A DNA stretch of 64,000 nt, taken from assembly GCA_038182865.1 (NCBI GenBank), contig CP116226.1, forward strand, positions 2,356,001 through 2,420,000, read 5' to 3'. This DNA comes from Microbacterium enclense (GTDB taxonomy: Bacteria; Actinomycetota; Actinomycetes; Actinomycetales; Microbacteriaceae). This document shows positions 51,650 through 58,757 of this stretch, piece after piece (the stretch's first letter is position 1; every line of letters starts with the position of its first letter). Below the pieces are notes generated by a model. It did not search any database, had not been told where the DNA came from, and worked only from the letters and a program-made list of their open reading frames with translations. A program made the position numbers and the translations under genes.

Positions 51650-52858
51650 TCAGGCCCGGCCGCGCAGGATCAGGTGCCAGTACACCCAGGGCAGCACGCG
51701 GCGGTCGGCGATCCACGACAGCCCCCGCTCCCGGTACAGCGAACGCCAGAACGGCACCGTCGGCTGAAGGCGGCCCCAGCGGTCGAACTCCGCGAAGACG
51801 ACGGTCCCGCGCGACACGGTGAACGGTACGACGCTGTAGCCGTCGTACTTCTGAGTCGGCGCCCTTCCCGCCACCACCGCGCGGAGGTTCGCCACGAGCG
51901 CCTTCGCCTGCCGGCGGATGGCGCCGCCCGAGCGCCGTGTGGCGACGGCCGCGGCGTCGCCGACCGCCCAGATCTCGGGGTACCGCACGTGCTGCAGGGT
52001 TTCGGGATCGACGTCGACGAAGCCGTAGGGATCATCGGATGCCGCGAGCCCGCTGCCCGCGATCCACTCCGGCGCGCGTTGTGGCGGGACGGCGTGGAGG
52101 ACGTCGTAGTCGAGCACCTCCTCCGCCTCGCCGTGGCCGATCGTGATCGTGCGGGCCTCGGCATCCACCGACCGCAGCTCCCGGCTGTACCGCACCTCGA
52201 TGCCGTACTCGTCGAGCTTTCGCTGCAGCTCGCGGTCGATCGCCGGGATGCCGAACGGCACGGGGTCGGGGGCGACGAAGACGACGCGGATGTCGTCGCG
52301 CACGCCGATCGCCCGCCACCAGTCGCACGCCAGGTACATCGGCTTCTGCGCGGCGGCCCCGCACGACGCCGGTTCCGGCGGCTGCGTGAACACGACCGTG
52401 CCGGAGCGCAGGTCGCGGAGCACCGTCGAGGCTTTGGCGGCGAGGAGGTAGTCGTAGTTCGAGACACCGGAGGGCGCGGCCATCGCTTCCGGGAGGCCCG
52501 GCACCTGCTCCCACGCCATACGCATCCCGGCGCAGACGATCAGCTGGTCGTAGTCGGCGTGCCCGCCCGAGACGAGGTGCACGCGGCGGGTCTCGGCATC
52601 CACCGTGAACACCTCGTCGCGCAGCCACCGCACCCCCGGAGGGATGACGTCGGCCTGGAGACGGGCGGCCTCGGACGCCCGGGTGGCCCCGCCGGCGATG
52701 TGCGACTGGAGGGGGGCGAAGACGTGCAGGGTGCGCGGCTCGATGACCGTGACGTCTCCGACTCCGGCGCGGCGAAGACGACCGGCCACCGACAGACCGG
52801 CGTTGCCACCGCCGATCACGAGAATGCGGGATGGTTTCGGGTGGCGGGAAGTCGTCAT
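51650..52858 (-). CDS. FAD-dependent oxidoreductase, sulfide:quinone reductase-like
   Basis: The 402-aa flavoprotein starts ILVIGGGNAGLSVAGRLRRAG (FAD-binding Rossmann), has PEPASCGAAAQKPMYLACDWW with two conserved-looking cysteines of the SQR active site, and WAVGDAAAVATRRSGGAIRRQAKALVANL near the end. Type II/SQR enzymes oxidise sulfide or persulfide at the membrane surface and pass electrons to quinone. ATG 52858 was chosen because TTGCGT 6 nt upstream gives a leaderless transcript under a GTCAAG box. It may protect from sulfide or reactive sulfur. Confidence 0.82.
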   Translation of the reverse strand: MTTSRHPKPSRILVIGGGNAGLSVAGRLRRAGVGDVTVIEPRTLHVFAPLQSHIAGGATRASEAARLQADVIPPGVRWLRDEVFTVDAETRRVHLVSGGHADYDQLIVCAGMRMAWEQVPGLPEAMAAPSGVSNYDYLLAAKASTVLRDLRSGTVVFTQPPEPASCGAAAQKPMYLACDWWRAIGVRDDIRVVFVAPDPVPFGIPAIDRELQRKLDEYGIEVRYSRELRSVDAEARTITIGHGEAEEVLDYDVLHAVPPQRAPEWIAGSGLAASDDPYGFVDVDPETLQHVRYPEIWAVGDAAAVATRRSGGAIRRQAKALVANLRAVVAGRAPTQKYDGYSVVPFTVSRGTVVFAEFDRWGRLQPTVPFWRSLYRERGLSWIADRRVLPWVYWHLILRGRA

Positions 52859-52864
52859 GACCTC

Positions 52865-52903
52865 ACGCAACGCCACGAGGACCGGCCACGCCACCGGCTT
52901 GAC
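52865..52903 (-). promoter_or_regulatory. GTCAAG-N27-TTGCGT promoter of the SQR-like gene (leaderless)
   Basis: On the minus strand GTCAAG (plus 52898-52903) lies 27 bp before TTGCGT (plus 52865-52870). Seven bases on is the ATG at 52858. Confidence 0.5.
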
Positions 52904-52945
52904 AGCCTCATCGGCATGGCGCGAGTGGTGCCCCGTGACCGGATC

Positions 52946-53272
52946 TCAGGCGTACGGCGACGGGGCGACGCTCTCTTCGGCGGGCTCGGGGACCACGTAG
53001 AGGCCGGTCGGGGCGTTCGCCGTCGACATCAGAGCCTCGAGCCAGGCGCGGTTCAGCGTCGGCGGACGACCGCCGTTGAACTTGAACACGAGGTTCGCCC
53101 GCGGATGCAACCACACCGATGTCCGCCCGCCGCCCGTGCTCACGTCGTCTTTCCACGCGAAGTAGAACGGCTCGCCGCGGCGGAGCTTGTTGCCGATCAC
53201 AACGTGGAGGTGCGCCAACAGGCGGTCCTCGAACTCGTTGCGGACTCCGCCCTCGTAGATGAACTTGCCCAC
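52946..53272 (-). CDS. Small conserved actinobacterial protein (DUF7882-like, 108 aa)
   Basis: The short protein begins VGKFIYEGGVRNEFEDRLLAHLHVVIGNKLRRGEPFYFAWKDD and continues SVWLHPRANLVFKFNGGRPPTLNRAWLEALM. I have seen similar proteins in Microbacteriaceae, sometimes wrongly named DNA ligase; the true function is unknown. GTG 53272 has GGAGGG 5 nt upstream, so it is better than the longer 123-aa frame. The next gene upstream on this strand is the AraC regulator at 53385. Confidence 0.75.
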   Translation of the reverse strand: MGKFIYEGGVRNEFEDRLLAHLHVVIGNKLRRGEPFYFAWKDDVSTGGGRTSVWLHPRANLVFKFNGGRPPTLNRAWLEALMSTANAPTGLYVVPEPAEESVAPSPYA

Positions 53273-53384
53273 GTATCCCTCCCCGCGGACCCGATGTCCG
53301 CTGTTGCCACTGTGCAATCGAAGTCGTCATCGGAGAGGGAAGCGGAACGGCTCGCGCCGCCGGGGACCGCTTTGCGTACGACTT

Positions 53385-54317
53385 TCAGAACCTTCGCGCC
53401 GTCTGGGCCGGGTTTTCCCCGTAGTTTTCCCGGTAGTACCGCGCGAAGCGCGACGCACTCGTGAAGCCCCAGCGACGGGCCACGTCGCGCACGGACACGG
53501 CGGCCTCGGTCAGCAGCTCCTCGCGGGCGCCGGCCAGGCGGACGCGACGCAGGTACTCCGACGGCGTGGTGTCGAGGGCTCGCCGGAACGCATGCTGCAG
53601 ACCGCGCGTGGAGATTCCGGCCGCGGCCGCGACGTCGTCGAGCGTGACGGCCTCCCGGGCGTGCGCCTCGATGTAGGCGACCGCGCGACGCACGGTCCGG
53701 GGTGCGGCCCGGCGCTGAGTGGCTCGGCCGACGGAGTCGCGGTAGGTGTCGCTGAAGGCCGCGAGAGTGCTGAGGAGGGCATGGCGCTGCAGTTCGGCCG
53801 CGACGAGGGGCTCGTCGTGCGCCGCCGCGAGCGAGGAGGAGACGTAGGCGAAACTGCGTTCCCACTGCGCGGAGCGTTCCTGGTCGGGGGAGGGGGAATC
53901 GCTCCCCCCGAGGCGGAGATTGTCGTCGCCCGAGGAGACGCGGGCGATCTGCTCGGCGTGCGTCCGATCGAAGACGAACGCGCGGACGCGAGCGGTGCTC
54001 GCCCACCGTGCTTCGACGGTCGCGTCGGCACCGATCCACGGCCGTGTCGGGTCGAGCGGAGCGCCGTCGTGGTCGAGTCGCACGTGGGGCCCCGCCATCC
54101 GGCAGGCCATGAGCTGATCCCGCATGTGGATGGAGGCGCGCACCGAGGCGGCGAGATCCCACGACACGACGATGAGGGAAGGCAGTTCGATCGACGCCCA
54201 CGAGAAGCGCACGCGGCGGGGGTCGGCGCGCTCGAGGCGCGCGCTCGGGACGAAGCGCCGCCACGTCCGTTCGACGTCGTCGACTCCTTCGCTCTGAACG
54301 GTGAGGACCTGGCCCAT
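53385..54317 (-). CDS. AraC-family transcriptional regulator
   Basis: The 310-aa protein has an AraC-binding-like N-terminal half and the paired C-terminal HTH motifs (VTLDDVAAAAGISTRGLQHAFRRALDTTPSEYLRRVRLAGAREEL and SVRDVARRWGFTSASRFARYYRENYGENPAQTAR). It is similar in plan to the regulator at 40204. ATG 54317 follows GGAAAGGAAG. It is divergent from the acidic protein gene at 54547; no link to neighbours is proven. Confidence 0.87.
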   Translation of the reverse strand: MGQVLTVQSEGVDDVERTWRRFVPSARLERADPRRVRFSWASIELPSLIVVSWDLAASVRASIHMRDQLMACRMAGPHVRLDHDGAPLDPTRPWIGADATVEARWASTARVRAFVFDRTHAEQIARVSSGDDNLRLGGSDSPSPDQERSAQWERSFAYVSSSLAAAHDEPLVAAELQRHALLSTLAAFSDTYRDSVGRATQRRAAPRTVRRAVAYIEAHAREAVTLDDVAAAAGISTRGLQHAFRRALDTTPSEYLRRVRLAGAREELLTEAAVSVRDVARRWGFTSASRFARYYRENYGENPAQTARRF

Positions 54318-54449
54318 CGGTCTTCCTTTCCGCCGCTGGGGGGCGCGGCATCCCTATCTTGATCCCGACCACGCGCCCGTGACCGTCCGATCGGCGTCGG
54401 ACACGCAGGAATGCGTCGATCGGCCTGCGCACGCCGGGCGGTGGGTGTT

Positions 54450-54489
54450 GTCAAGGGGGAGGGGCCCGAGGCCGCGTAGGCGATGGGAT
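54450..54489 (+). promoter_or_regulatory. GTCAAG box upstream of the 54547 gene (weak -10)
   Basis: GTCAAG at 54450-54455 is present. The -10 is less clear: TGGGAT (54484-54489) would give a 28-bp gap. TAGGCG (54477) gives only 21. Confidence 0.3.
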
Positions 54490-54546
54490 GAAGAGGCCGC
54501 TGCTTCGTGCGGTGACGCGCTCCACGCGTGCGACGAAAGGATCTCC

Positions 54547-54909
54547 ATGAGCGACGCCTCGATCGACCCGTCCACCCCCGACGTCCCGGTCACCGCGCCC
54601 GAGGGCGACATCGCGGGTGTGCAACCGCTGCGCGACGGCGACACGTCCATCGAGCCGGATCCCGCTCTCGACCCGGCGCAGGCGGAGTGGGATGCCACGA
54701 CAGCCCTCGACGAGGGCGTCGACCCCGACGACATCAACCCGGCCACGGCGACCGGCGCCGACCCGGCCGAGATCCCCGCGGACGACAGCGACATCCCCCT
54801 CGAAGACATCCACCCCGAGTCCACCGGCACCGACTCGCAGGGCGAAGAGCCCGGCATCGTCGAGCTCGGTGAGGAGGGCCAAGGCGACCTCGCTCCCGAA
54901 GACCTCTGA
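54547..54909 (+). CDS. Acidic, disordered protein of unknown function (120 aa)
   Basis: The protein contains nearly only small, acidic and proline residues (SDASIDPSTPDVPVTAPEGD through DSQGEEPGIVELGEEGQGDLAPEDL). It has no signal peptide and no helix-forming hydrophobic core. ATG 54547 follows AAAGGA, so the 202-aa frame to 54301 was rejected. It resembles the proteins at 41138 and 48886 in composition. A hairpin terminator follows. Confidence 0.75.
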   Translation: MSDASIDPSTPDVPVTAPEGDIAGVQPLRDGDTSIEPDPALDPAQAEWDATTALDEGVDPDDINPATATGADPAEIPADDSDIPLEDIHPESTGTDSQGEEPGIVELGEEGQGDLAPEDL

Positions 54910-54921
54910 GTCACCCCCGGA

Positions 54922-54953
54922 CGCCCCGGTCGCCTTTAGCGGTGACCGGGGCG
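54922..54953. terminator. Stem-loop after the acidic protein gene
   Basis: CGCCCCGGTC pairs with GACCGGGGCG around a 12-nt loop, followed by CCCGTTT. It lies 12 bp after the stop at 54909 and also interrupts the broken frame on the minus strand. Confidence 0.75.
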
Positions 54954-54957
54954 CCCG

Positions 54958-55059
54958 TTTCACCCAGGTGGAGAGTCGGCGGAGATACGAGGTCAGATCG
55001 TCGAACTCCCCGTCGTCGTGCCAGCGCAGGGCCAGGACGTACTCGGCCTCGACGCGCAT
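54958..55059 (-). pseudogene. Truncated gene remnant after the CDGSH gene
   Basis: An ATG at 55059, 3 bp after the CDGSH stop, opens a frame with good codon usage for about 33 codons (RVEAEYVLALRWHDDGEFDDLTSYLRRLSTWV). After that the codons become atypical (AAA, TCA, CTA), the frame runs through the hairpin at 54922-54953 and into the opposite gene. I infer a gene fragment whose 3' part was lost when the acidic protein gene came to lie here. Function unknown. Confidence 0.4.
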
Positions 55060-55062
55060 CGC

Positions 55063-55263
55063 TCAGTCGTCGGTACGGAACCCGGATGCCTTGTGGGTGC
55101 CGTCGCAGAAGGGTTTGATCGTCGACAGTCCGCACCGGCAGAGAGCGACGGTGCGTCGCGTCCGCGCGACCTCGGCTCCGTCGCTCGTGCGGATCTCGGC
55201 ATTCCCGCGCACGAGCAGGGGGCCGTCGGGGTAGGCGGTGATGGTGACGCGTTCGTCGCTCAT
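55063..55263 (-). CDS. CDGSH iron-sulfur domain protein
   Basis: The 66-aa protein holds one CDGSH-type [2Fe-2S] motif, CRCGLSTIKPFCDGTHK, with three Cys and one His as ligands, after a beta-strand rich start (VTITAYPDGPLLVRGNAEI). Such small proteins act in electron transfer or cluster donation. The ATG overlaps the stop of the diiron-type gene, so the two are co-translated. It is likely that it serves as redox partner of that enzyme, which is an inference. Confidence 0.9.
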   Translation of the reverse strand: MSDERVTITAYPDGPLLVRGNAEIRTSDGAEVARTRRTVALCRCGLSTIKPFCDGTHKASGFRTDD

Positions 55264-56327
55264 CGCTCGTCCTCTCCACGCAGCGACGAGGTGCCGCGCG
55301 ACCAGGCGTCGAGCATGTGCTGTCCGACGCGCGCGTCGACCTCGAGGCACGCGGCGGCGCCGAACACGATGTCGGCGAGGAGCTCCGGACGGTCTTCGGC
55401 GAGGGCACCGGCCAGGTCGCGACCGGCGATCTGCTCGTGGACGGCGTCGGCCTCGAGGTGCTCATCGAAGTACTCGCACACGTCGTCGCCGAACCCGAGA
55501 CGGCGCAGCCCTTCGGCGTACAGGCGGTTGGGAATCGACGAGGTCATCTCGAAGGCCGCCAGGTGGCCGACGATCGCACCGAGCAGGCGTCGGTTGAGGC
55601 CGAACATCGACATCGCGTTGTGCGACGCGAGCGTCACGGCCGGGACGTCGTCGAGGTAGGCGCCGTACTGGTCGCTGAGGCCGGCCGCGCGGACAGCGCG
55701 CGCGAAGAGCGTCGCGTGGACGCGGTCGGGCCGGCCGCCGCCGTACTCGTCGGACTGGATCTCCACGAGCGCCGCCTTCGGGCGCCCGGTCAGGCGGGGG
55801 ATGGCCCACGAGTGCGGGTCCGCCTCGCGGAGGGTGTAGGCGGTCCGCTGCACGAAGAACTCGTGAGCCTGGTCCCGCGAGGCTTTCCGGGCGAGGTAGC
55901 GCGAGAGGCTCGGGCCGGTGTCGGCGCCGGTCATCTCGAAGAGCGTACGGGCCACGGCATCCGCCGTCGGTGCGGGAAGGGCCGGAACCTCGACGGTGCG
56001 GCGGAGCGACCGCTCGAAAGCCGTCTCGATCACCCCGCGGGTCGCGATGAGGGTCGGGTTCCACTCGAGGGCGGGATCTAACGCGTCGAACGCGCCGTAC
56101 GACGAGGCGTACAGCGCGAAGAGCGCGAGCTGCAGGTCGTCGTCGCGTGCGATGTCGACGGATGCCGCGACGGCCGCGTCGGCGAGAGCGGTGTGCTCCG
56201 TCGCGGAGCCGTCGACGAGGTGATCCAGCACCGCGGCACTGACGGGGCCGCGCGGCTGGAATGGGAGATCGGTCGCATCCTCGCGACGTTCTCGGCGGAT
56301 CAGGGGGGAGGGCAGGGTGGAAGACAC
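55260..56327 (-). CDS. Haem-oxygenase-like diiron (iron-containing redox) enzyme
   Basis: The 355-aa all-helical protein shows the ligand-bearing segments of the haem-oxygenase-like diiron oxidase group: QAHEFFVQRTAY, EIQSDEYGGGRPDRVHATLF, HLAAFEMTSSIPNRLYAEGLRRLG and YFDEHLEADAVHEQIAG. Members carry out diverse oxygen-dependent oxidations such as N-oxygenation and decarboxylation. Substrate is unknown here. The start is GTG 56327; CAGAGT 6 nt upstream makes it leaderless, under a GTCAAG box. It is followed by the CDGSH gene with overlap. Confidence 0.82.
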   Translation of the reverse strand: MSSTLPSPLIRRERREDATDLPFQPRGPVSAAVLDHLVDGSATEHTALADAAVAASVDIARDDDLQLALFALYASSYGAFDALDPALEWNPTLIATRGVIETAFERSLRRTVEVPALPAPTADAVARTLFEMTGADTGPSLSRYLARKASRDQAHEFFVQRTAYTLREADPHSWAIPRLTGRPKAALVEIQSDEYGGGRPDRVHATLFARAVRAAGLSDQYGAYLDDVPAVTLASHNAMSMFGLNRRLLGAIVGHLAAFEMTSSIPNRLYAEGLRRLGFGDDVCEYFDEHLEADAVHEQIAGRDLAGALAEDRPELLADIVFGAAACLEVDARVGQHMLDAWSRGTSSLRGEDER

Positions 56328-56333
56328 CCCGGC

Positions 56334-56373
56334 ACTCTGCGTCGCTCATCCACGCATGACCGAGGCCCTTGAC
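56334..56373 (-). promoter_or_regulatory. GTCAAG-N28-CAGAGT promoter of the diiron/CDGSH operon (leaderless)
   Basis: On the minus strand GTCAAG (plus 56368-56373) lies 28 bp before CAGAGT (plus 56334-56339), and the GTG start codon follows 6 nt later. Confidence 0.5.
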
Positions 56374-56387
56374 ATCCCCGCCCCGAT

Positions 56388-56424
56388 GGAAAGGGGGCCG
56401 GCCCCCAGGACCGGCCCCCTTTCC
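56388..56424 (-). terminator. Perfect 14-bp stem terminator after hsp20
   Basis: GGAAAGGGGGCCGG and CCGGCCCCCTTTCC flank a 9-nt loop, 8 bp past the hsp20 stop. It separates hsp20 from the diiron operon. Confidence 0.85.
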
Positions 56425-56431
56425 GCGTGGG

Positions 56432-56887
56432 TCACTGCTCGATGAGCTGCGGCGTGCTCTCGTGCGCCTCGATGACGCCGTCGTGGTCCTCGGTCGAGAC
56501 GGCGATGCGTCGCGGCTTCGCCTTCTCGCTGACGGGGATCGTCACCGACAGGACCCCGTTGCGGTACGACGCGCTGATGCGATCGGTGTCGATGCCCTGG
56601 CCGAGGTTGAGCTGGCGGACGAACGACGCCGTCTCGCGCTCGCGGGTGATCCACTTGACGTCGTCGCCCGAGGCCAGAGTGCGCTCGGCGCGGATCGTCA
56701 GCAGCTGACCGTCGACGTCGATGTCGACCGAGCCCGGGTCGACGCCGGGCAGGTCGGCGGCGAGCACGTAGTGGTCTCCGTCGCGGTAGAGGTCCATCGG
56801 CATCCGTCGCGGTCCGCCGCCGCGGCGTGCGTCGAGAAGGGTCGACGCGAGGCGGTCGAGGTCGCGGAAGGGGTCATAAGTGGCCAT
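56432..56887 (-). CDS. Hsp20/alpha-crystallin small heat shock protein
   Basis: Small heat shock proteins hold unfolded proteins without ATP. The 151-aa protein has an alpha-crystallin domain (MPMDLYRDGDHYVLAADLPGVDPGSVDIDVDGQLLTIRAER to YRNGVLSVTIPVSEKAKPRRI) with the conserved GVL motif, between short ends. ATG 56887 has AGGAGAAA upstream, so the long frame to 58117 is a shadow of the Mn-catalase gene. A CIRCE element at 56974-57000 shows HrcA control by heat. Confidence 0.93.
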   Translation of the reverse strand: MATYDPFRDLDRLASTLLDARRGGGPRRMPMDLYRDGDHYVLAADLPGVDPGSVDIDVDGQLLTIRAERTLASGDDVKWITRERETASFVRQLNLGQGIDTDRISASYRNGVLSVTIPVSEKAKPRRIAVSTEDHDGVIEAHESTPQLIEQ

Positions 56888-56973
56888 GGTCGTTTCTCCT
56901 TTTCGGTCGGTCCGGATACCGGCATCCGGAGGGTCGTGTGAAGTTGAGTCGTGTTCGCTCAACCACGAACAGA

Positions 56974-57000
56974 TTAGCACTCGACGTATGAGAGTGCCAA
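56974..57000. promoter_or_regulatory. CIRCE element (HrcA operator)
   Basis: TTAGCACTC-N9-GAGTGCCAA matches the CIRCE consensus TTAGCACTC-N9-GAGTGCTAA with one mismatch. It lies 87 bp upstream of hsp20 and 143 bp upstream of the Mn-catalase gene. Confidence 0.93.
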
Positions 57001-57038
57001 TAGTCGGGCGCGCGATTCTCGCCCCCTCGGCGACCTGA

Positions 57039-57078
57039 GGCAACCCCCGTGCCGAGCCCCCGGAGCGGCGCGTTTCGT
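57039..57078 (+). promoter_or_regulatory. GGCAAC-N28-TTTCGT promoter of the Mn-catalase gene
   Basis: GGCAAC (57039-57044) lies 28 bp before TTTCGT (57073-57078), the same layout as at dps and GH15. The leader would be about 58 nt with GAGGAGA. Confidence 0.4.
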
Positions 57079-57142
57079 GACCTGCACGCGCCGTCGCGGT
57101 CGACCGACCGCCCTCCCCCCTACGGCGCGGCGAGGAGACACG

Positions 57143-58024
57143 ATGTACTTCCATCGGCAAGAACTGCAACACTCGGCGACGCCCGAGAAGCCCGATGCCG
57201 TCTACGCCCGCAAGCTGCAGGAGGTGCTCGGCGGACAGTACGGCGAGATCTCGGTGGCGATGCAGTACCAGTTCCAGGCGTGGAACATGCACATGCCCGG
57301 CAAGTACCGCGACCTCGTGTTCGGCATCGGTGCGGAGGAGATGGGCCACGTCGAGATGCTCGCGATCATGATCGCGCAACTGCTCGAGAAGGCGCCCCTC
57401 GGCATCACCGAGGACGCGGTGCAGGACGACCCGACCGTCGCGGCGGTGATCGGTGGCACCGACATCCAGCACGGCATCGTCGCGGGTGCCGGCGCACGTC
57501 CGGTGGACTCGATGGGCAACCCCTGGCAGGGCAGCTTCATCACGGCGAGCGGCAACCTGCTCGCCGACTTCACCGCGAACGCGAACGCCGAGATGCAGGG
57601 TCGTGTGCAGGTCGCACGGCTGTACCACCAGACCGACGACCATGGGGTGAAGGACCTCCTGGCCTTCCTGCTCGCCCGCGACACGATGCACCAGAACCAG
57701 TGGGCCGCTGCGGCTGCCGAGCTCCAGGCGGAGGGCTACGAGCAGCTCCCCGTGCCGAGCAACTTCCCCCTCGACAAGGAGGACCGCGACGTGTCGTACC
57801 AGTACATCAACTTCAGCAATGGCACGCAGGCGGGCGACGGCACCTGGGCTTCGGGACCGACCCCCGACGGCAAGGGGGAGTTCTCGTACCTGCCCGAGCC
57901 TCCCGCGGGCGTTCCGATGCCCCCGCCCACGCACCCGGACGTGCGCTTCTACGGCACCATCGAGCTTCCGAACACGGTGGAGAAGCTCGCCGGGCGCGCC
58001 CAGGACGCGCTGCACAAGGAATGA
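57143..58024 (+). CDS. Manganese (non-haem) catalase
   Basis: The enzyme disproportionates hydrogen peroxide at a dimanganese centre. The 293-aa protein has ligand segments GGQYGEISVAMQYQFQAW (Glu), GAEEMGHVEMLA (Glu-x2-His), ARLYHQTDDHGVKDLLAFLLARDTMHQNQW (Glu/His region) and a C-terminal Pro- and Gly-rich arm that clamps the hexamer. ATG 57143 has GAGGAGA upstream. The stop overlaps the next gene. The CIRCE and stress-type box lie in its promoter region. Confidence 0.93.
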   Translation: MYFHRQELQHSATPEKPDAVYARKLQEVLGGQYGEISVAMQYQFQAWNMHMPGKYRDLVFGIGAEEMGHVEMLAIMIAQLLEKAPLGITEDAVQDDPTVAAVIGGTDIQHGIVAGAGARPVDSMGNPWQGSFITASGNLLADFTANANAEMQGRVQVARLYHQTDDHGVKDLLAFLLARDTMHQNQWAAAAAELQAEGYEQLPVPSNFPLDKEDRDVSYQYINFSNGTQAGDGTWASGPTPDGKGEFSYLPEPPAGVPMPPPTHPDVRFYGTIELPNTVEKLAGRAQDALHKE

Positions 58025-58587
58025 GCGGGGCGGATGCCGCGGCGCCGGGGCCGTCGACGGTCTCGGCACCGCGCAGCGGCGCCAGCTTTCCCACCATGCG
58101 CGCCGCCAAGGTGCCACGGGCGGTCGTCGCGGGGCCCTACGGGCACCCCTTCCACCCGGTCGCGGTGACGATCCCGATCGGCGCCTGGTCGTCGAGCCTC
58201 GTCTTCGACCTCCTCGGTCTCGCCGCCGACGACCCGCGGGCCTTCGCGACGGGCTCGCGGTGGCTCATCGCCATCGGTCTCGGGGGAGCGGTCGGGGCCT
58301 CGGTGCTCGGCCTTCTGGACCTCTCGCGGATCCCCCCGGGCACGCCCGCGCGCCGGACGGCGCTGACGCACCTCGGGCTGAATGTGACGGCCATGGTTCT
58401 CTTCTCGCTCGGGCTCCTGGTGCGCCTGCTCGATGCGGGCCGGATTCCCGGGGTGGCCTTCGTCCTGAGCGTCGTCGCCTCCCTCGGGCTCAGCGTCTCG
58501 GGATGGCTCGGCGGCAAGCTCGCGTACCGCTGGGGCGTTCGCGTCGCCGACGAGAACACCCAGCGCGAGGGCTTCGAGACGGCGTGA
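58021..58587 (+). CDS. DUF2231-type membrane protein, coupled to Mn-catalase
   Basis: The 188-aa protein has four hydrophobic helices (VAVTIPIGAWSSSLVFDLLGL, WLIAIGLGGAVGASVLGLLDL, HLGLNVTAMVLFSLGLLVRL, VAFVLSVVASLGLSVSGWLGG) with the GHPFHP and HLGLN histidines of the DUF2231 family. Function is unknown; haem or metal binding has been suggested for relatives. The ATG overlaps the Mn-catalase stop in an ATGA, so the two proteins are made together. Confidence 0.85.
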   Translation: MSGADAAAPGPSTVSAPRSGASFPTMRAAKVPRAVVAGPYGHPFHPVAVTIPIGAWSSSLVFDLLGLAADDPRAFATGSRWLIAIGLGGAVGASVLGLLDLSRIPPGTPARRTALTHLGLNVTAMVLFSLGLLVRLLDAGRIPGVAFVLSVVASLGLSVSGWLGGKLAYRWGVRVADENTQREGFETA

Positions 58588-58757
58588 CCCGTGGCCTTCT
58601 CCGGGGACGGATGCCGCGGCATCCGTCCCGCTTCCCGCCCGTGGCGTCGGCGCGGGCCGTCGTGCGGAGTTCGCGAGCGACTCGCCGGGGTGGACAGAGC
58701 GGTGGGCGGGTGTCGCGGTCGGAGTCCGCGTGACGGCGCGGCAGGGCGGGGGTGCGA

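Noticed and set aside
51087..51716. Longer start for the SRPBCC protein
   Set aside because: The extra 59 residues are Arg/Pro-rich and cover the promoter with the CTCAAC box.
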